Positions 35,892-43,982 of a stretch of 64,000 bases of DNA are shown here, in pieces. The stretch is from contig NZ_NQMO01000012.1 of the NCBI RefSeq assembly GCF_002257645.1, positions 101,342 through 165,341 on the forward strand. The letters run 5' to 3'. Numbering within the stretch: position 1 is the stretch's first letter; each line of letters begins with the position of its first letter. This DNA comes from Paenibacillus sp. XY044. GTDB taxonomy: Bacteria; Bacillota; Bacilli; Paenibacillales; Paenibacillaceae. A program made the position numbers and the translations under genes. Under the pieces are notes generated by a model. The model ran no database searches and had not been told where the DNA came from. It was given only the letters and a program-made list of their open reading frames with translations.

Positions 35892-35966
35892 TGCAATCCC
35901 TCCATTACAATGATGGGATAGCATATGCCCAGGGCGCCCAGAGGGGAAATTGTCTCGCCAAAAAAA

Positions 35967-37307
35967 TTAGCCGCGCTCCTTTTTCCCCTTCTGCCGTCCT
36001 TTCTTTCGGACCGAAGCCAGCGTTGCCTGCTCCGGCAGGCGCAGCAGCCTGGACTTGGACACTCCGATCCGCTGCGACACGTAGATGCCGGTATGCCCGG
36101 AAAAATAATAGCTGACGACGCAGGCGATGAACATGTACACCAAATTCCCCGACCCGAACAGCTCGATCCCCATAATAAAGCAGGCAATCGGGGTATTGGT
36201 CGCGCCGCTGAACACCGCGATAAAACCGAGAGCCGCCATAAACGGCACCGCTAGATGCAGCAGGCCCGCCAGCGTGCTGCCCAGCGTTGCGCCGATGACG
36301 AAGAGCGGAGTCACTTCCCCGCCTTGAAATCCGGCCCCCAGCGTAAGCGAGGTAAACACGGTTTTCCAGAGAAACGCCAGCTTTGGCGCCGTCCCTTCAA
36401 AAGCATCGCTGATCAGCGGAAGTCCCAGCCCGAGGTATTCCCTTGTGCCGAACGCGTAGACGATGGCAATCAGGATGCAGCCCCCGGCAAAGCTCTTGAC
36501 CGCCGGATTCCGGAACCATCCGGTGAACCGTGCCTTCAACCAATGCGTCAGCTCGCTGAACAGAATGCTGGCCAGGCCGAACACCATCGACGCGAGCACG
36601 ACCTTCAGCACCGTGATCAGTGTGATCGCCGGGATCGTGTTTACGGAATAATGAATATGATGAATCCCCCACGCCTTCGTGGTTAGATCCCCGATAAAGC
36701 TCGCCACAAAACAGGCAAACAGCGATTCGTAACGGATCATCCCCACCGCAAGCACCTCCAGACCGAAGACCGTTCCGGCGAGCGGCGTCCCAAAGACCGA
36801 GCCGAAACCGCTGCTGATGCCGCACATTAGAATGATCCGCCGGTCGGCTGGGCTCAGTCGAAGCCTCTTGCCGATCCATTCTGACAAGCTTCCGCCCATC
36901 TGCACCGCCGTACCTTCCCGTCCGGCCGAGCCGCCGAACCAATGGGTCAAGATCGTTCCGAACAGGACGAGCGGGGCCATGCGCAGCGGAATGGCTCCGC
37001 CGCCGTCATGAATCTGCTCCAGAATCAAGTTGTTTCCCTTGGACGCGTCCTTGCCGTATTTCCAGTACAGATAGCTCACCAAGGCTCCCCCCAGCGGAAG
37101 CAGCCACAGGAGCCACGGGTGATGCAGCCGCTGCTGCGTAACAGCATCCAGCGCTGCCAGAAACAAGGCCGACCCGGAGCCTGTAAGCACCCCCACCAGA
37201 CTCCCGATGACCGACCACTTCACGATATAGCCAAGCAGTGCCAGGTGCATGAATTTGCCTGCGTACACGTATAACCTGCGCTTTCCCCTCGTAACTAATT
37301 TCCCCAT
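35967..37307 (-). CDS. CLC-type fluoride/proton antiporter (CLC-F clade)
   Basis: A 446-residue CLC membrane protein. In place of the chloride-binding GSGIP motif it has GNNLI, and the glutamate-gate motif reads GSAGREGTAVQ; both are features I associate with the fluoride-selective CLC-F clade, which exports F- in exchange for H+. GFQGGEVTPLFVIGA corresponds to the GxFxP region. The basic C-terminal tail is short, without CBS domains. ATG 37307 gives an N-terminus of normal length; GGGGGG lies about ten bases upstream. The fluoride riboswitch directly upstream is strong independent support. Confidence 0.9.
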   Translation of the reverse strand: MGKLVTRGKRRLYVYAGKFMHLALLGYIVKWSVIGSLVGVLTGSGSALFLAALDAVTQQRLHHPWLLWLLPLGGALVSYLYWKYGKDASKGNNLILEQIHDGGGAIPLRMAPLVLFGTILTHWFGGSAGREGTAVQMGGSLSEWIGKRLRLSPADRRIILMCGISSGFGSVFGTPLAGTVFGLEVLAVGMIRYESLFACFVASFIGDLTTKAWGIHHIHYSVNTIPAITLITVLKVVLASMVFGLASILFSELTHWLKARFTGWFRNPAVKSFAGGCILIAIVYAFGTREYLGLGLPLISDAFEGTAPKLAFLWKTVFTSLTLGAGFQGGEVTPLFVIGATLGSTLAGLLHLAVPFMAALGFIAVFSGATNTPIACFIMGIELFGSGNLVYMFIACVVSYYFSGHTGIYVSQRIGVSKSRLLRLPEQATLASVRKKGRQKGKKERG

Positions 37308-37404
37308 TTCTGCGATTGTCCCCCCAGCTACAATGGTTTTCCTATTGTTCCTCATCCAGGGGCAAATTACCGCCCCCTGCTTGTCCCGATGCCCGTATAT
37401 CGGC

Positions 37405-37444
37405 AAAAAAATAGACTCCTACCAGTGTCTGCACTGGTAGGAGT
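37405..37444 (-). terminator. Fluoride riboswitch expression-platform terminator
   Basis: ACTCCTACCAGTG pairs perfectly with CACTGGTAGGAGT over a four-base loop and is followed by seven U. The 5' arm includes the 3' part of the aptamer, so ligand binding and terminator formation are mutually exclusive. Confidence 0.93.
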
Positions 37445-37482
37445 CATTAGCTCACGGGCGGTTAAAGGCGAACTCCATCGCC
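37432..37482 (-). promoter_or_regulatory. Fluoride riboswitch aptamer (crcB motif)
   Basis: Read leftward, the RNA starts GGCGATGGAGTTCGCC, continues TTTAACCGCC, and ends GAGCTAATGACTCCTAC. These are the conserved P1/P2, pseudoknot and closing segments of the crcB-motif fluoride riboswitch. It starts about ten bases after the predicted transcription start and ends in an intrinsic terminator. Fluoride binding should prevent termination and switch on the CLC gene. Confidence 0.95.
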
Positions 37483-37498
37483 TATGTTATTACAAATC

Positions 37499-37527
37499 AT
37501 TGTAATGAGGGATTGACCGGAAGTCAA
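37499..37527 (-). promoter_or_regulatory. SigA-type promoter of the fluoride-riboswitch transcript
   Basis: -35 TTGACT (37522-37527) and -10 TACAAT (37499-37504) are separated by 17 bases, placing the start near 37492, just upstream of the aptamer. Confidence 0.82.
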
Positions 37528-37556
37528 CAGAAAATCCGAGAGGCAGCGCGAAAGAC

Positions 37557-37591
37557 AAAAGCACCCGTATCGCGATCCGCTTTACGGGTGC
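37557..37591 (-). terminator. Terminator of the CBS-domain gene
   Basis: GCACCCGTA pairs with TACGGGTGC, with a U-run on the leftward strand, 39 bases beyond the stop codon. Confidence 0.82.
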
Positions 37592-37629
37592 ACTTGCTGC
37601 GAACAAGTTTCCCTGTCAGCGCCTTCCTC

Positions 37630-38052
37630 TTAATGAAGAGTTTCGGAAATTTGGCTGAGGGCCTCGCCGGCTTCGTTGACATGGATGTTCATCGTTGCCA
37701 GGTCGCCAATCGCGCAGATCCCCACCATTTCTCCGTTTTCTACAACCGGGATGCGGCGAATTTGGTGGTCGGCCATCATTTGCGCGCACTCATGGGCATC
37801 GGTGTCCGGCGAGCACGAAATAACATTGCTTGTCATGCAGTCATGGCAGTGAACGCCGCTTGGGTCCTTGCCGGCAGCCACACAGTTTATCACGATATCG
37901 CGGTCGGTAATCATGCCCACCACTTTTTTGCCTTCGCAGACCGGAATCGATCCGCAGTTGACATCGCGCATGATTTGCGCCGCAGCCGTGACCGAATCAT
38001 GGGGTGCGCATACTTTAACGTCTTTAGTCATTACGTCGCGAACCATCGTCAT
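37630..38052 (-). CDS. Two-CBS-domain protein
   Basis: A 140-residue protein made of two CBS repeats (VRDVMTKDVKVCAPHDSVTA ... IPVCEGKKVVGMITDRDIV, then CMTSNVISCSPDTDAHECAQ ... IPVVENGEMVGICAIGDLA), which pair to bind adenosine nucleotides. It resembles B. subtilis YhcV. Unusually many Cys residues are present (six). ATG 38052 follows AGGAGG. It probably acts as a free-standing energy or redox sensor; no partner is encoded beside it. Confidence 0.9.
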   Translation of the reverse strand: MTMVRDVMTKDVKVCAPHDSVTAAAQIMRDVNCGSIPVCEGKKVVGMITDRDIVINCVAAGKDPSGVHCHDCMTSNVISCSPDTDAHECAQMMADHQIRRIPVVENGEMVGICAIGDLATMNIHVNEAGEALSQISETLH

Positions 38053-38209
38053 TGCTGTTTACCTCCTCTAGGAATGATCCCCCGTATTTTACCCAGGGGT
38101 CCCGGGATTATTCAGGTTTGGGGGTGTTGTCTGAGGAACACCAGGAGAAAAACAGGGGGCCGGCCTTAGTTTGCAGCAACATCCAAAATTCTGTTGTACG
38201 TTCTATATG

Positions 38210-38244
38210 AAAAAAGCGCAGGATCCATTCGGGATCGCTGCGCT
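38210..38244 (-). terminator. Terminator of the yjcZ-like gene
   Basis: AGCGCAG-ATCC pairs with GGAT-CTGCGCT (two unpaired bases) and is followed by six U on the leftward strand. Confidence 0.75.
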
Positions 38245-38308
38245 GCGCTTCGCTTGTGTTGGTCTCATGCCTCTGAATCTACCAGGCAGGCTAAGGACCG
38301 TTCAGGAA

Positions 38309-38419
38309 TTAATATCCCCAAGTTTTCGCAATGATGACAAGCAGGATAAAGAGGACGAGAATGATGCCAACGCTTGTGGACATGCCGTCACCATAACCAA
38401 CTCCAGCAACTTCGCTCAT
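38309..38419 (-). CDS. YjcZ family sporulation peptide
   Basis: A 36-residue peptide too short for most gene finders. The hydrophilic Gly-rich start MSEVAGVGYGDGMSTS is followed by one membrane helix (VGIILVLFILLVIIAK) and the ending TWGY. This is the YjcZ-type layout found in many copies in spore formers. AAAGGGG lies eight bases before ATG 38419. A SigK-consensus promoter upstream supports expression in the mother cell. Its precise role in the spore is unknown. Confidence 0.9.
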   Translation of the reverse strand: MSEVAGVGYGDGMSTSVGIILVLFILLVIIAKTWGY

Positions 38420-38450
38420 CTGACATTCCCCTTTCTTGGTAGGATCAGAA

Positions 38451-38477
38451 TATCCTATGAAAGAAACCTTTCAGCGT
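38451..38477 (-). promoter_or_regulatory. SigK-type promoter of the yjcZ-like gene
   Basis: On the leftward strand AC (38476-38477), 16 bases and CATAGGATA (38451-38459) match the SigK consensus AC-N16-CATAnnnTA exactly, 30 bases upstream of the start codon. Confidence 0.75.
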
Positions 38478-38595
38478 TGTGGACAAAGTCAGCGGTTCAA
38501 TAGCATATTTTGCAAGGAAACTTGATAGAGCCCGCGGCGGGCTTTCGGAACATCCGTAGAAGAAAGTTAGAGACATAGGAGAAACAGTGCCGAAA

Positions 38596-38688
38596 CAACA
38601 AAAAAGACGCGGTCTCCGAAATCCGAAAACCCGCGTCCTGTAAAGCTTATGAAAGATGCTGGTGAAGGGAATTGAACCCCCGGCCTAC
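38596..38688. repeat. Left direct repeat flanking the ktrB island
   Basis: 93 bases match 40387-40479 with three differences. They include the tRNA terminator stem (AAGACGCGG...CCGCGTC) and the 3' 32 bases of tRNA-Thr. Weaker similarity (TAGAAGAAAGTTAGA) extends further left. Confidence 0.9.
38657..38688 (-). pseudogene. tRNA-Thr 3' fragment
   Basis: Carries the complete T arm and the 3' acceptor strand of the intact tRNA at 40448-40519. Beyond that it diverges: the following bases (AGATTACGTATGCG against GCATTACGAGTGCG) cannot form the anticodon stem, and no 5' acceptor strand is found. It is a remnant and not a working tRNA. Confidence 0.85.
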
Positions 38689-38773
38689 AGATTACGTATG
38701 CGACGCCGCTCCTCAATACATGGTCCAGTAATCAGCTCCGCGACTCGTGCTGGCACCTCTTGGTGCCACGCCC

Positions 38774-38802
38774 TTTACAAGCCGAAATACCAAGGGTATG
38801 AT
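38774..38802 (+). promoter_or_regulatory. Promoter of the ktrB-like gene
   Basis: -35 TTTACA (38774-38779) and -10 TATGAT (38797-38802) with a 17-base spacer. The promoter lies inside the island, so the gene carries its own expression signal. A TGGCACC/GGTGCCA hairpin lies just upstream (38751-38768). Confidence 0.75.
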
Positions 38803-38896
38803 AAACACGATTCGATTAGAACATCCTTTTGAAGCTGTCGGAAGAGCAATCTCTTTCGTTGGCTTCTTTTTACGATATATGAATTGGAGGATTACA

Positions 38897-40270
38897 TTGT
38901 TGGCCCTACTTAGTAAAATGCGAGGTTGGTTGGAAAAGCGCTCACCTGCTCAGGTTATAACCGGCTATTATTTACTTGCCGTAACGATATCTATCGGATT
39001 ATTCAGCCTTCCAGGCATATATAGACGCGGCACAGAGGTAAGCTTCTTTGATACGGTGTTCACTGCAGTTAGCGTCGTAAGCGACACAGGTCTTGCTGTA
39101 CTGAACGTTGCAAATACCTTTAGTGTTTTTGGATACTTCATCATTATGTTGGTGCTGCAATTTGGCGGTCTTGGGATTATGGCGATGAGCACCTTCTTCT
39201 GGATCCTCATCGGACGTAAAATTGGATTGCGCGAACGCCAGCTGATCATGGTTGACAACAACCAGTTTCAATTATCTGGTCTGGTTCAATTCATCAAGGA
39301 AATTTTAGGAATTATTTTACTTGCTGAACTCATTGGAGCTGTTATTTTCGGAATACATTTTCTTAATTATTTCCCAACTTGGCAAGAAGCCTTTCTACAA
39401 GGATTGTTTGCCTCAGTTAGTGCAACGACGAACGCCGGAATGGATATTACTGGACAATCGTTGATGCCTTTTGCCCATGATTATTTTGTACAAATCGTTA
39501 CCAGCTTCTTGATCATATTTGGAGCCATCGGATTCCCTGTACTGATTGAGATTAAGACCTTTTTAGCGAGAAGAAAAGACAAGCAGGCCCAGCCATTTCG
39601 CTTTTCACTATTTGCCAAATTAACGACATCGACGTATGTCATTCTTTTGGTCGTTGGGACTATTCTTATTTTCTTGCTTGAGTATCAGCATTATTTTAAG
39701 GGAATGTCATGGCATGAGGGCTTCTTCTATTCGTTCTTCCAAACCACTTCAACCCGAAGCGCCGGATTAACGACGATGGATATCACTCAATTGTCAGAAT
39801 CTACCCTGCTTGTTATGAGCATCTATATGTTTATCGGAGGATCTCCAAACTCTGTAGGCGGAGGAATTCGAACCACTACCTTTGCGGTATGCACCTTATT
39901 TGTATATAACTACGTCAAAGGGAATCGAGAGATCAAAGTATTCAACCGAGAAATTCATCCGGATGATGTCATGAAATCACTTGCGATTATGCTGCTTGCC
40001 ATTATGATGTGTGGGACCTCCGTGATTGTGATCAATATTACTGATCCGCATCATCAGCTGATATCCATCATTTTGGAGGTGTGCTCTGCCTTTGGTACGG
40101 TAGGGATGTCCACCGGCATTACACCAGAACTAAGCGTCTTTGCCAAATGTCTGCTGATGCTGCTCATGTTCATTGGTAGAATCGGTCTGACATCGTTCAT
40201 CTTTATTATTGGAGGCAAGAAAAAGAAACCGAAAATTCATTATCCTGTGGAGAGAGTGATTTCGGGGTAA
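38897..40270 (+). CDS. ktrB: KtrB/TrkH family potassium uptake channel subunit
   Basis: K+-translocating subunit of a Ktr system, 457 residues, with four M1-P-M2 repeats. Selectivity-filter glycines are seen in SVVSDTGL, TTNAGMD, STRSAGL and FGTVGMST. Length fits KtrB (~450) and not the longer TrkH. The partner KtrA/TrkA RCK subunit is not encoded nearby, so it must come from elsewhere. I choose TTG 38897, six bases after TTGGAGG; an upstream frame from 38747 would add 50 residues without a ribosome site. Codon use is AT-richer than the flanking genes. Confidence 0.92.
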   Translation: MLALLSKMRGWLEKRSPAQVITGYYLLAVTISIGLFSLPGIYRRGTEVSFFDTVFTAVSVVSDTGLAVLNVANTFSVFGYFIIMLVLQFGGLGIMAMSTFFWILIGRKIGLRERQLIMVDNNQFQLSGLVQFIKEILGIILLAELIGAVIFGIHFLNYFPTWQEAFLQGLFASVSATTNAGMDITGQSLMPFAHDYFVQIVTSFLIIFGAIGFPVLIEIKTFLARRKDKQAQPFRFSLFAKLTTSTYVILLVVGTILIFLLEYQHYFKGMSWHEGFFYSFFQTTSTRSAGLTTMDITQLSESTLLVMSIYMFIGGSPNSVGGGIRTTTFAVCTLFVYNYVKGNREIKVFNREIHPDDVMKSLAIMLLAIMMCGTSVIVINITDPHHQLISIILEVCSAFGTVGMSTGITPELSVFAKCLLMLLMFIGRIGLTSFIFIIGGKKKKPKIHYPVERVISG

Positions 40271-40386
40271 CTGCAAGAATCAACACTGAAAAACATCGGC
40301 GATCCAATTACAGGAACCCTAATAGATACCGAAAATCCCACTTTACTTGAGTAAAGGTTAGAAGAAAGTTAGAAGTTCAGCAAATT

Positions 40387-40479
40387 CAACAAAAAAGACG
40401 CGGTCTCCGAAATCCGGAAACCCGCGTCTTGTAAGGCTTATGAAAGATGCTGGTGAAGGGAATTGAACCCCCGGCCTAC
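40387..40479. repeat. Right direct repeat flanking the ktrB island
   Basis: Second copy of the 93-base repeat. It covers the tRNA-Thr 3' end (40448-40479) and the terminator stem downstream of it (AAGACGCGG with CCGCGTCTT at 40397-40430), which probably ends the leftward tRNA transcript. Confidence 0.9.
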
Positions 40480-40519
40480 GCATTACGAGTGCGTTGCTCT
40501 ACCCCTGAGCTACACCAGC
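40448..40519 (-). tRNA. tRNA-Thr (anticodon CGT)
   Basis: All arms fold. Acceptor GCTGGTG/CACCAGC, D arm GCTC...GAGC, anticodon arm ACGCA-CTCGTAA-TGCGT, T arm CCGGGGGTTCAATTCC and discriminator A. The seven-base anticodon loop gives anticodon CGT, reading ACG. CCA is not encoded. Confidence 0.96.
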
Positions 40520-40602
40520 GTGGAAAATAAAATTTTCCGTCAAACAAAAACTATTATACAACTTCTTGTCCAAAATGCAATACTACGTTTTGCGGTTGGA
40601 AT

Positions 40603-40905
40603 TTATTTCAATTTGTCGCGGACCGATTGAAGTTTCTGGGCGCTGGACGAGGCTTTGTCCCGTCTGTCGTCGATTTTGACCGAAGTGGAAACGCGCTGCG
40701 CGCCGGCCAGGAACGGTGCCTCGTGCAGGGCCGCGATCGCCTTCCATATATCCGGAAGTGCACCCTCTATGATCGTGCTCATCGACGTCAGCTCATAGCT
40801 GATCCCCTTCTGCTCAGCCAACACCCGCTGCATTTGTGCCACATACGAGCTCAGGCTGGTCGTGGCCGTTCCGATCGGAATGACCGTTACCTCTGCAATT
40901 GCCAT
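40603..40905 (-). CDS. MTH1187/YqgV family thiamine-binding protein
   Basis: A 100-residue protein of the DUF77 (MTH1187) family. The ferredoxin-like fold is recognisable from IAEVTVIPIGTATTSLSSYV, YELTSMSTIIEGALPDIWKA and the closing VSTSVKIDDRRDK. Family members bind thiamine or its derivatives. ATG 40905 follows AAGGAGG. It sits alone between the tRNA and the cobalamin riboswitch; no thiamine gene is linked. Confidence 0.9.
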   Translation of the reverse strand: MAIAEVTVIPIGTATTSLSSYVAQMQRVLAEQKGISYELTSMSTIIEGALPDIWKAIAALHEAPFLAGAQRVSTSVKIDDRRDKASSSAQKLQSVRDKLK

Positions 40906-41150
40906 GTTCGTGCGCCTCCTTTATTTTTTGCAAAGCGGATCGAACTTTATTCCTAATTTTATTTTACCCGACCATTTGAGGAATCGCAAAATGAAGGACT
41001 ACAAAATTTTTTATTCGGGTTTTTCCTGCAAATTTCGCCCGATTTCTACCTTTTCAGGCCCTTCTGCGCTCAATCTCCAATGGTTCACAGTAGCGCCCCG
41101 GGGGTCCATCTGGTATAATTCTCATTGCTCGTCTTTTACGAGGATCATAG

Positions 41151-41179
41151 TTTACAAACACAATATATTGGGTTAAATT
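41151..41179 (+). promoter_or_regulatory. Candidate promoter of the nrd transcript
   Basis: -35 TTTACA (41151-41156), a 17-base spacer, and -10 TAAATT (41174-41179) just before the riboswitch. A TGGTATAAT extended -10 at 41111-41119 is an alternative start. Confidence 0.5.
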
Positions 41180-41206
41180 AGTATAACAGCAACCAAATAT
41201 AGTGGA

Positions 41207-41405
41207 AACAGGTGAACTTGGCTCAATTTGCCAGGCGTTCATAATAGGGAAGCACGGTGTGAATCCGTCACGGTCCCGCCACTGTAACCGGAAGGCCGAG
41301 AGCTCCGAGCTTTCGGCACGATATCGGCTGAGTCCACTGTCCGTCACGCGGACGGGAAGGCGCCGAATATCGCATGTTCGGGAGTCAGGAGACCTGCCTG
41401 TTTTG
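41207..41405 (+). promoter_or_regulatory. Adenosylcobalamin riboswitch
   Basis: Conserved segments occur in the correct order: AATAGGGAAGCACGGTGTGA, the B12-box part TCCCGCCACTGTAACCGG, then GAGTCCACTGTCC, and the closing GGGAGTCAGGAGACCTGCC. It precedes the class I ribonucleotide reductase genes, with a terminator downstream. Coenzyme B12 should turn the genes off. The 5' boundary is approximate. The rest of 40906-41648 holds the promoter, the terminator and the nrdA ribosome site. Confidence 0.95.
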
Positions 41406-41513
41406 TCTCACGAAAGGCCTACGAGGAATAGGTACGTGATGCCAGTCGATATCTATACATAACGTGATAGATATTTTTTCCCATGCTCGTAAATAGGGCA
41501 TACGGGATATAGC

Positions 41514-41557
41514 GGCATTTTCGTACCTGTCTGCAGGTTCTTCGGAAATGCCTTTTG
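41514..41557 (+). terminator. Expression-platform terminator of the B12 riboswitch
   Basis: GGCATTT-TCG-ACCT pairs with AGGT-TCG-AAATGCC and is followed by TTTT, between the aptamer and nrdA. It is the likely off switch. Confidence 0.8.
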
Positions 41558-41648
41558 TATGGGCAAGCACAGCAAGAGCTCCCTCTTAACAGCATCGTCC
41601 TACTTTCCGTTATACCAAATATACAAACTTTGAAAGGAGATCTGCACC

Positions 41649-43982
41649 ATGCCGCAGCTCGTTACCAAACCGAACAACCGCCAGCTGGCTTTTGATGAAA
41701 TCCGTCTCTCCGTTTATGCCGACCGAATCCTTGAGGAGCTGGAGAGCCTGGACAAGGAGCGCCTCCTACGGGGCGTGCAGAGCAAACTGCGCCGCGAAGA
41801 AGTTACCGGCGACGAAATCAGCAGCGCGTTCACGATGTCGGCGCTTGAACTGGTCACTAAGGAGGAGCCGAACTGGAAGTTCGCCGCAGCCCGTTCGCTG
41901 CTGACCTCCCTGTACAAGAAGGCCGCTTACAACCGCCGCTACAAAGCCTATCCTGACGAGCCCTACGGTGCGTTCTACCCTCTCATTACCGAACTGGTGC
42001 AAAAAGGAATCTACCGCGAGGAGCTCCTCACCTGCTATACGAAAGAGCAAATTGAAGAATTGGGCCACTGCATCGATTACAAAAGCGACCTGCTGTTCGA
42101 CTACATAGGGCTGTTGACCCTGTCCGACCGCTACTTGGCGCATGATTTCGACGGACGCGTCATGGAGCTTCCGCAAGAGCGCTACATGGTCATCGCCATG
42201 TACCTGATGCACACCGAGCCCGAGGACAAGCGCCTAGAGCTCGTGAAGGAAGCGTATTGGGCGATGAGCAATCTGTACATGACCGCCGCTACGCCAACGA
42301 TGTCTAATGCAGGGAAGAAGGTCGCCGGACAGTTGTCCAGCTGCTTTATCGACACAGTGGACGACTCTTTGGAAGGGATTTTCGATTCCAATACCGACGT
42401 AGCCCGTCTCAGCAAAATGGGCGGCGGCATCGGCGTCTACCTCGGCAAGGTCCGGGCGCGCGGCTCCGACATCCGCGGTCACAAGAACACCAGCTCCGGC
42501 GTCATCCCTTGGATCCGCCAGCTGAACAACACGGCGGTCAGCGTTGACCAGCTCGGCACCCGCAAAGGTGCGGTTGCCGTCTACCTGGACGTCTTCCACA
42601 AAGACATCTTGGCCTTCCTGGACCTGAAGCTGAACAACGGCGACGAGCGCATGAGAGCGCATGACGTGTTCCATGGCGTCTGCCTCCCCGACCTGTTCAT
42701 GGAGGCGGTGGAAGCCCGCAGCGAATGGAGCCTGTTCTGCCCGCATGAAGTGAAGAAAATCATGGGCTGGAAGGACGCCAACGGCCGCCCTGCTGGTCTT
42801 GAAGATTATTATGATGAGACGGTGGGTCAAGGATCGTTCCGCGAGAAGTACGCCGAAGCGGTTGCTCACCCGCTGCTTCCAAGAATTACAGTACCTGCGA
42901 TCGACATCATGAAGCGCATCATGAAATCGCAGCTGGAAACCGGCACGCCGTACATGTTCTACCGGGATACCGTCAACCGCGCGAACCCGAACCGTGCACA
43001 CGGCATGATCTACTCTTCCAACCTGTGCACCGAAATTATGCAGAACCAGTCCGCTACCGTGGTGGAAAAAGAAGAGCTCGTGACCAAAGACGGCCAAACC
43101 CGGATCGTCATTTCCAAGGTTCCCGGCGACTTCGTGGTCTGCAACCTGAACTCGATTCACCTGGCCCGCGCCGTTCCGGACAATGTGCTGGACCGCCTTG
43201 TGCCGATTCAGGTGCGCATGCTGGATAACGTTATCGACATCAACAACATCGAAGTGCTGCAAGCACAATATACGAACAGCCAATACCGCGCGGTTGGACT
43301 CGGCACCTTCGGCCTGCATCACCTGCTCGCCCTCGAAGGCATCCGCTGGGAGTCTGACGAAGCGGTTGAATATAACGACAATCTGTACGAAAAAATCAAT
43401 TACCTGCTCGTCAAATCCAGCATGGAGCTGGCCAAGGAAAAGGGCCACTATCCGAAGTTCAAAGACTCCGACTGGGAGAACGGCGCTTACTTCACAAGCC
43501 GCGGTTATGTAGACGGCGAACATGCAGGCAAGTTCGTCACCACCGAGCAGTGGAAAGAACTCCAGCAGGAAGTTCAGCAGAACGGCGTCCGCAACGCCTG
43601 GCTGTTTGCCATCGCGCCGAACGGATCGACCTCGATCATTGCCGGCTCCACCGCCAGCATCGATCCGCTGTACGAGCTTCTGTCTTACGAGGAAAAAACG
43701 ACCTACAAGATCGCCAACCCGGCTCCGGACCTGTCCGAGAAGACGATCTGGTACTACAAAACGGCATTCCTGATCGACCAGCACTGGTCCATCAAGATGG
43801 CCGCCGCGCGTCAGCGCCATATCGACCAGGCTCAAAGCTTTAACCTGTACGTCCGTCCGGATATCCGGGCAACGGAATTTCTGGAGCTTCACCTTCACGC
43901 CTGGAAAGCCGGCATCAAAACGACGTATTACGTCCGCAGCCGTGCGCTGACGATTGAAGAGTGCGAGTCGTGTGCATCGTAA
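41649..43982 (+). CDS. nrdA: Ribonucleoside-diphosphate reductase, alpha subunit (class I)
   Basis: Catalytic subunit reducing NDPs to dNDPs, 777 residues. A shortened ATP-cone-like N-terminal region (FDEIRLSVYADRILEEL ... VTGDEISSAFTMSALELV) precedes the ten-stranded barrel. Redox-active Cys lie in GQLSSCFIDT (~232) and FVVCNLNSIHL (~498), and the thiyl-radical Cys lies in SSNLCTEIM (~459) beside its Asn and Glu. The C-terminal CESC pair re-reduces the active site. AAAGGAG precedes ATG 41649. A B12 riboswitch controls it, implying a B12-dependent class II enzyme elsewhere in the genome. nrdI is not adjacent. Confidence 0.95.
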   Translation: MPQLVTKPNNRQLAFDEIRLSVYADRILEELESLDKERLLRGVQSKLRREEVTGDEISSAFTMSALELVTKEEPNWKFAAARSLLTSLYKKAAYNRRYKAYPDEPYGAFYPLITELVQKGIYREELLTCYTKEQIEELGHCIDYKSDLLFDYIGLLTLSDRYLAHDFDGRVMELPQERYMVIAMYLMHTEPEDKRLELVKEAYWAMSNLYMTAATPTMSNAGKKVAGQLSSCFIDTVDDSLEGIFDSNTDVARLSKMGGGIGVYLGKVRARGSDIRGHKNTSSGVIPWIRQLNNTAVSVDQLGTRKGAVAVYLDVFHKDILAFLDLKLNNGDERMRAHDVFHGVCLPDLFMEAVEARSEWSLFCPHEVKKIMGWKDANGRPAGLEDYYDETVGQGSFREKYAEAVAHPLLPRITVPAIDIMKRIMKSQLETGTPYMFYRDTVNRANPNRAHGMIYSSNLCTEIMQNQSATVVEKEELVTKDGQTRIVISKVPGDFVVCNLNSIHLARAVPDNVLDRLVPIQVRMLDNVIDINNIEVLQAQYTNSQYRAVGLGTFGLHHLLALEGIRWESDEAVEYNDNLYEKINYLLVKSSMELAKEKGHYPKFKDSDWENGAYFTSRGYVDGEHAGKFVTTEQWKELQQEVQQNGVRNAWLFAIAPNGSTSIIAGSTASIDPLYELLSYEEKTTYKIANPAPDLSEKTIWYYKTAFLIDQHWSIKMAAARQRHIDQAQSFNLYVRPDIRATEFLELHLHAWKAGIKTTYYVRSRALTIEECESCAS

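Larger units (their letters stand above)
38689..40479 (+). mobile_element. Putative tRNA-associated island carrying ktrB
   Basis: The arrangement is intact tRNA-Thr, 1.8 kb of extra DNA, then a tRNA 3'-end fragment in the same orientation, with 93-bp direct repeats exactly 1791 bases apart. That is the classic layout of integration at a tRNA 3' end. The only gene is ktrB-like, visibly more AT-rich in codon choice than its neighbours. No integrase is present, so it would be a non-autonomous or decayed element. A tandem tRNA duplication with later insertion is the alternative. Confidence 0.6.

Noticed and set aside
38657..38760. Second complete tRNA gene
   Set aside because: Only the T arm and 3' acceptor strand match; no anticodon stem or 5' acceptor strand can be formed.
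42234..43898. Long open frame antisense to nrdA
   Set aside because: It runs opposite a clearly conserved reductase gene, has no recognisable domain and no ribosome site; it arises from GC-rich codon structure.
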